Positions 59,701 to 64,000 of a stretch of DNA of 64,000 nucleotides are shown in pieces. The position numbers and the translations under genes are program-made. The DNA comes from Chamaea fasciata (Eukaryota; Chordata; Aves; Passeriformes; Sylviidae), in contig JARCOQ010000004.1 in assembly GCA_029207755.1 (NCBI GenBank), positions 43,122,305-43,186,304 of the forward strand. The letters are read 5' to 3'. Position 1 is the first letter of the stretch; every line of letters begins with the position of its first letter. The notes beneath the pieces were generated by a model. That model saw only the letters and a list, made by a program, of their open reading frames with translations, did no database searches and was not told the origin of the DNA.

Positions 59701-59897
59701 TGCTTTAAATAATAGAAAGACTTGCCATTTGTTTTTAAAATAAAAGCTCACTAGCTGAGCTGTAAAGCTATGACTGTCATAGTATATAATGGTGTCCCAA
59801 TAGATTAGCAAGCCCTTAGCCTGCACCCAGGCAGATACAGCATAGACCACCTTGTCAACACATTCAGAGACAAACCTAATGGAAAAAAGCAATTTAC
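53762..59897. other. Giant intron, upstream part
   Basis: No gene or clear mobile element was seen. ORFs such as 56104-56496 (minus, 130 codons, with a hydrophobic start) and 58141-58410 (plus) show no family motif. A direct repeat AAATTGCAAAAA at 57979-57990 and 58016-58027 encloses A/T-only sequence. The stretch 58850-59200 is repeat-free with many TAAT cores. Confidence 0.4.
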
Positions 59898-60153
59898 CTT
59901 CTTCCGTTTCATGCCACACAATTCCTTCCAAGTTCACGCTGGTCCCAGGCTCACAGGGTCCAAGGCATTCGGGCTCTGTTACTACTCCAACCTCGCAGGT
60001 ATTTACACCCACTGAACGTGTCCGTACCAAAAGCTGCTCAACTGGTGCTGCAATATTGGATGAAGACGGGGAAAAGTAGGAAGGCAGCATCTGAGATGTG
60101 ATACTGCTGGAAATCGGAGGTGGAGGTGCAGGCACTGTAAACAGGGGATCAAC
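59898..60153 (-). CDS. ZNF608: ZNF608 exon with Pro-rich and Cys-containing conserved block
   Basis: This 256-base exon begins in phase 0 after TTGTTTTCAG with [16 protein letters not shown] and ends one base into a Gly codon at GTAAAT. The 85 residues include a Ser-rich segment and the strongly conserved [28 protein letters not shown] and [12 protein letters not shown] follow. The last part is completed by the 88-base exon to form the family-defining block. The spaced Cys residues are conserved in ZNF609, but I know no established zinc-binding role. Upstream coding sequence (roughly 300 residues by my memory of human ZNF608) is outside the window. Confidence 0.95.
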
Positions 60154-63100
60154 CTGAAAACAACAGACAAACTTACTATAATGGTGCTGTGAGAGTTAAA
60201 AAAATAAAAACCAAAACAAAATAAAATACATAAATACAATTTTTGAAAAGTAATAGAAAGCCCAGTTTGCCAAAACTGCATTTCTTTACATAGGGATTTG
60301 GTGTGTCACAGGTAGTTTCAGTCTTAGGACTTCAAAATTTTTGACATTAGCCCAAATGCTGCATATGAAAAATCAAGTACAAAAATATCTATCATACATG
60401 CTAAACAAGGCAACTTGCTAAGTTTCTACTAGACTATTCCGTGTTGTCATAAACTGTTAGTATGAAACAGTAATAAGTTTTGGAAACAAGGATTAAATTT
60501 ACTTTTTCTTGGCACTGACAGAGACTGATTTGTGGATGGAAATTAATTTTGTGAACTGGGAACTTCATTTTCTATTTAAAGAAAAACATTTCTAAAGACA
60601 AAGACACAAATGCTATTCTTTTATGTGTATCGGAGAGGAGGAAATAGTTGAAACAATTCTAGTATCTATATGGTAGCAAATACAATCTCTTGTCATCCAA
60701 GCATTTAAAACACATTAGGATGACCCACTTACAGATAGCATTTAGATCTTTCTACTTGGAATAACAGAGAGGACTTTTATAAGAATTGAGCCAAACCATC
60801 TAATTTCTCAGGGTTTCCAAAATGCGTATTTAGAAGAATATATCTTGCCAAGCAATCAGTCTGAAAAGAAGACAATTCACCGTACATCATCTAGGTTTTG
60901 CTCAAATGTATCTTAACATAGAATGAAGTTAATTTTGCCTTCTTGTAAAGCAAAATGGGGACACAAAGAAAAGGACAGACTAAAAGGTATTATACATCTA
61001 CCATAGATCAGGATACTTTTCATAATGAGAAAACAAAATGACAAATCAGGAAGAACTTTTTAAAAATTGTAACAATTGCTGCCATTGGCCTTTGTAATAA
61101 TATTAATGTTTTAAGCATTATTCACAGATGCAAACTGAGAGCCAAGGCTTTTAATCATGTGTGCAAGACTTACGTAGGCTAAATATTTTTCAGTAACTTT
61201 GTAAAAATGTTTTGAATAATCTTTGTATGATCAGCCTGGATTCTGATCTCAATTACATTAGAACTAAGCAGGAGAGGGGAAGGATGTATAATCATAATCT
61301 TTTCCAAAGTATTCCTCATTTAAAGGGGATTATTTTTATTGAGAATGAAATATTGAGGTTAGAGGTAAGTAAAAATGCAAACAAACCAAATAAGCCAAAT
61401 AAAAAACTAGACCAAACAAATAAAACAACAAAAAACAACCAAACAAAAAACCACAACCAACCACAAAAACACCCACAACACCAAAACCAAAGCAAAACAT
61501 AAATACTGAAGGCATCCCTAAGGAGTAAAAATCTCCTAATACCATCAGAATTCTACTGGTTAAAGCAGAGTTCCTGTGGCATAGAACAATGTATTCAAGC
61601 AATGATGTCTTTATTCTTCTCTTTATGCCAACAGAGTTGCACAGTTAAACCAGAGGCAGAAAGCTTTGCAGAGCAGACTTGAATGCACACAGGCAACTCA
61701 AATACCAAGTGACCCCCAGCAGCAGCTGTTACTTGCAGTATCTTATAGCACACATCACACAAAACCGTAACAGTGTATGCTGTGCGTGGGGAGACACTGG
61801 TTCCCTGCTCTGCAGCTCCTGCTGCCTGGTGCCAAGTGGAGGCACACGGTTGGATGCCACAGAGCCCCGCTCCTGGGCACTGGCTGTGTAATGGTGCTCT
61901 GTCAGGGAAACAGGTCAGGGAAACGGGGTCAGCGTGTACCCCAGGCATAATTTAGGAACTCTTAACATACCTTACTTCAAACTAGAAGAGAACCAGGGTC
62001 AGTAACTGGCAGGTAAATGGAACCTCTTACTCCGGAAAAGCTAAGTCACATCCCATTATAAACCCAAAAAATGCTGATGAATAGCCTGTTTTATAGTTTA
62101 CATGGTGTTCTGTAAAGCTGTGCAAAACCTCCTACTACATATGCAACACCCTTTTTCCATAACACAGACTCATCACAAAACCAGAGCAAGAAAAATCTGA
62201 AGTGTTTTCTACGGTCATACTAAACTAGTCAATGTTTTAAATGAATGTAGGCTAAATTGACAGATGTGTTTTCCGTTTCTAAGTATTATAAACAGTGAGG
62301 GGGAGCTAATGAAAGCGTGCATCTGACAGTGTATCCTACTAAGTTCTTTGTTACAAATATTTGTGCTCAGTTCTGCTTTATTTAGACCTGCTAATAAATA
62401 TTCATGTTTCCACTAGGAACATTCACTCAGGACAAGGCCAAATAGGGACGCTTGCACTAAATGGGGCTGTTTCTCTGTGAATTAAAATACTAAACCTTTG
62501 GCTGAGAAATAAGTGGATACTTACTGTCACTGAGTACATGTTCATTGCACAAGTATGACCTTAGTCACAAGAAAAAATATACTATGCTTAAACATTGCTC
62601 CAGATTTCCATGTTTTAAAATTATCCCATCTTGTCTGATAATCATAACAGCACTGCAAAGTGGTGATTCTTAGAGACCACTGTGGTGACACAATTGTTTT
62701 CACGAATTCTCCAAAGGGCACTGATGTAAGCTATTAGAGGCAAAGAGAGGCAGGAAGGCTGCCATCTCCAGTGGAAAAAAAGGCACATACGACTAACATC
62801 TGGTGGTGGCAGTCTGTCAAAACTGAGAGAAGTTAATGTCAAGAACAGATGCTCTGCAGTTTCTCACTGTTATTTTTTCATTATTATTGCCAGGTGTTGG
62901 CGCATACTGAGCAAAAGCCTTGCAGTTTATCACACAAGAGATTCCAATAAGAGATTGAAAATCTGAATCTGAAGAAGGTTATTTACATAGATGCTCTTTA
63001 GACACACAATCAAAGGAGTACAAAAAGACAGAAATATTCAAGCAATATTTTCTTCACCTAATTCCAAGAGCTTTTGAAAGCTGATTGGTGACAAAGGCTA

Positions 63101-64000
63101 CAAAGCTGCAGTGTTATTCATGGCAGTTTTCCACTGCCAAGTGTTTGATCGTATCAGGGAGCTATGATGCTTAGTAGCAGAAAGCTCACAGAAAATGAAG
63201 ACTGCCTGCCAAGCACTGTAGTCACTGCTCCATAGAGCAATCCTTTATCTGAACATGTACCAAAAAAGAGTCTGCTTTGGTGGCTGCATAACATTCATCA
63301 GAAGGAGGAAGCACATATGAAAGAGAAAGGAAATATCATATCAACAAGAAATAGGCAGAACTTTCTAATAAGCACGGTTGCCATTCAGTTTCTCAGGCAC
63401 TTTACACACTGGAATCAAGTTCTGTGTATCAAAACTCACCTTCCTGATACCATGAAGGCGTGTCTTTGAAGATATAGCTCAATGATAACATAGTCTACCT
63501 AAGAACAAAGTAGGTCATACACTACTGCAGTGTCATCCACCAGGTGATTTTGAAATGTGCATGCCAAAAGCCCTTTAATCCATCTACTAACACAGCCAGG
63601 AGAAAGGCAGAGGAGCAGGTTTCAGGCTAAGTATAAGCTCTTCCCAGAAAGCACCGCTTTTTAAATGGAGAAAAAAAGAAAAATCTACTGTAAGCATTCC
63701 CAATGGGAATGTCTGCCCTAATAGAAAGAATGTGAAAAGAAGATCTGAATCCTATTGTAGGATACAACTAAAAAACTAAGCCTGGCCCTCTGCAAACATA
63801 AATTCTCCTTCTAAAAGACAGCAACATAAAGACAGAAAGGACTAAGAAAGTTCTAACCTTGAAAATTACATTAACAAGTTCTTCAGAATTATGAATTAAT
63901 ACTTCACAGAATCATTGTGAGAGGAAAACAGGAAATAAAGGAATTCAACCCTATCAAGAAGTTTTGAATCCTACAAATTGCTTTCTTTAGATTTTACGGT
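60154..64000 (-). other. ZNF608: ZNF608 upstream intron (partial)
   Basis: It ends with the acceptor TTGTTTTCAG at 60154. No exon is recognised up to the window end. It contains an A/C-only tract (about 61375-61500), a GC-richer patch at 61690-61950 with overlapping chance ORFs on both strands, and a TAAT-rich stretch at 62280-62470. Confidence 0.7.
61375..61500. repeat. A/C-rich strand-asymmetric tract
   Basis: About 125 bases are nearly all A and C on the plus strand (CAAA/CCAA-like units), with very few G or T. It is a simple-sequence region. Confidence 0.85.

Larger units (their letters stand above)
23738..59897 (-). other. ZNF608: ZNF608 giant intron (36.2 kb)
   Basis: The donor GTAAAT follows GAA-GAA-G at 59898, and the acceptor CTGACAG precedes 23737. 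The intron is AT-rich and holds a solo LTR (29929-30449), an 86-bp tandem duplication (28208-28379), CR1 fragments (25285-25328, 40470-41004, 45115-44815) and many homopolymer tracts. It also holds two unexplained protein-like ORFs (51033-51249 plus, 48427-48110 minus). No additional ZNF608 exon in a usable phase was recognised. Long introns at this position fit a developmental gene with internal enhancers. Confidence 0.85.

Noticed and set aside
14404..60153. Assignment to the paralogue ZNF609
   Set aside because: The C terminus (F-P-A-Q-R-R-E), the P-A-P-P-P-P-I-S-S exon start and the zinc-finger flanks fit ZNF608 better than my recollection of ZNF609.
61595..61948. 117-codon minus ORF in a GC-richer patch
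   Set aside because: It overlaps two plus-strand ORFs and is Cys/Ala/Gly-rich, as expected from GC-rich non-coding DNA.
63905..63935. CACAGAATCATTGTGAG, similar to the complement of a CR1 3' end
   Set aside because: Only a dozen bases fit, and the usual following motif (GGAAGGGACC..) is absent.
1..64000. CRISPR arrays, bacterial-type operons, tRNA or rRNA genes
   Set aside because: No regularly spaced repeats, cloverleaf-like genes or rRNA segments were seen. The window is ordinary vertebrate nuclear DNA.

Overview
This is vertebrate nuclear DNA, most likely from a bird. The gene present is spread over small exons and long AT-rich introns. The recognisable repeats are CR1-type LINE 3' ends (ending in the 8-bp ATTCTATG-type repeat) and LTRs that resemble avian ERVL-like elements. 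I saw no Alu, B1 or L1-like sequence. There are no bacterial-style operons, and almost all short ORFs are chance.

The single confidently identified gene is ZNF608 on the minus strand. Seven coding exons plus the terminal exon (stop and 3' UTR) join in perfect phase: 60153-59898, 23737-23650, 23182-20731, 18912-18495, 17950-17778, 16863-16710, 15476-15395, and 14404 downward with the stop at 14400-14398. Together they encode 1209 residues. This is the C-terminal four fifths of the protein as I recall its length in human (about 1500 residues). The N-terminal coding exon and the promoter lie beyond position 64000. A 36-kb intron (23738-59897) fills the middle of the window. Every intron fully inside the window has GT..AG ends.

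Layout. 1-1562: 3' part of a decayed ERVL-like endogenous retrovirus (integrase remnant plus 3' LTR). 1563 to about 12300: gene-free DNA downstream of ZNF608, with stretches that look like conserved non-coding elements. About 13000-14397: 3' UTR, distal end uncertain. 14398-23737: the 3' exon cluster. 23738-59897: the giant intron, holding a solo LTR with a 5-bp target duplication (29929-30449), an 86-bp tandem duplication (28208-28379), CR1 pieces, homopolymer tracts and two unexplained protein-like ORFs. 59898-60153: upstream coding exon. 60154-64000: next intron.

The most unusual signal is at the donor of the 2.45-kb exon. Reading through it adds a 49-residue tail, then a stop, then AATAAA, then a genome-encoded run of 55 A starting 28 nt downstream. 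The genome there looks like a complete mRNA 3' end, suggesting an intronic-polyadenylation isoform of ZNF608. I found no sign of a wholly new multi-gene system.
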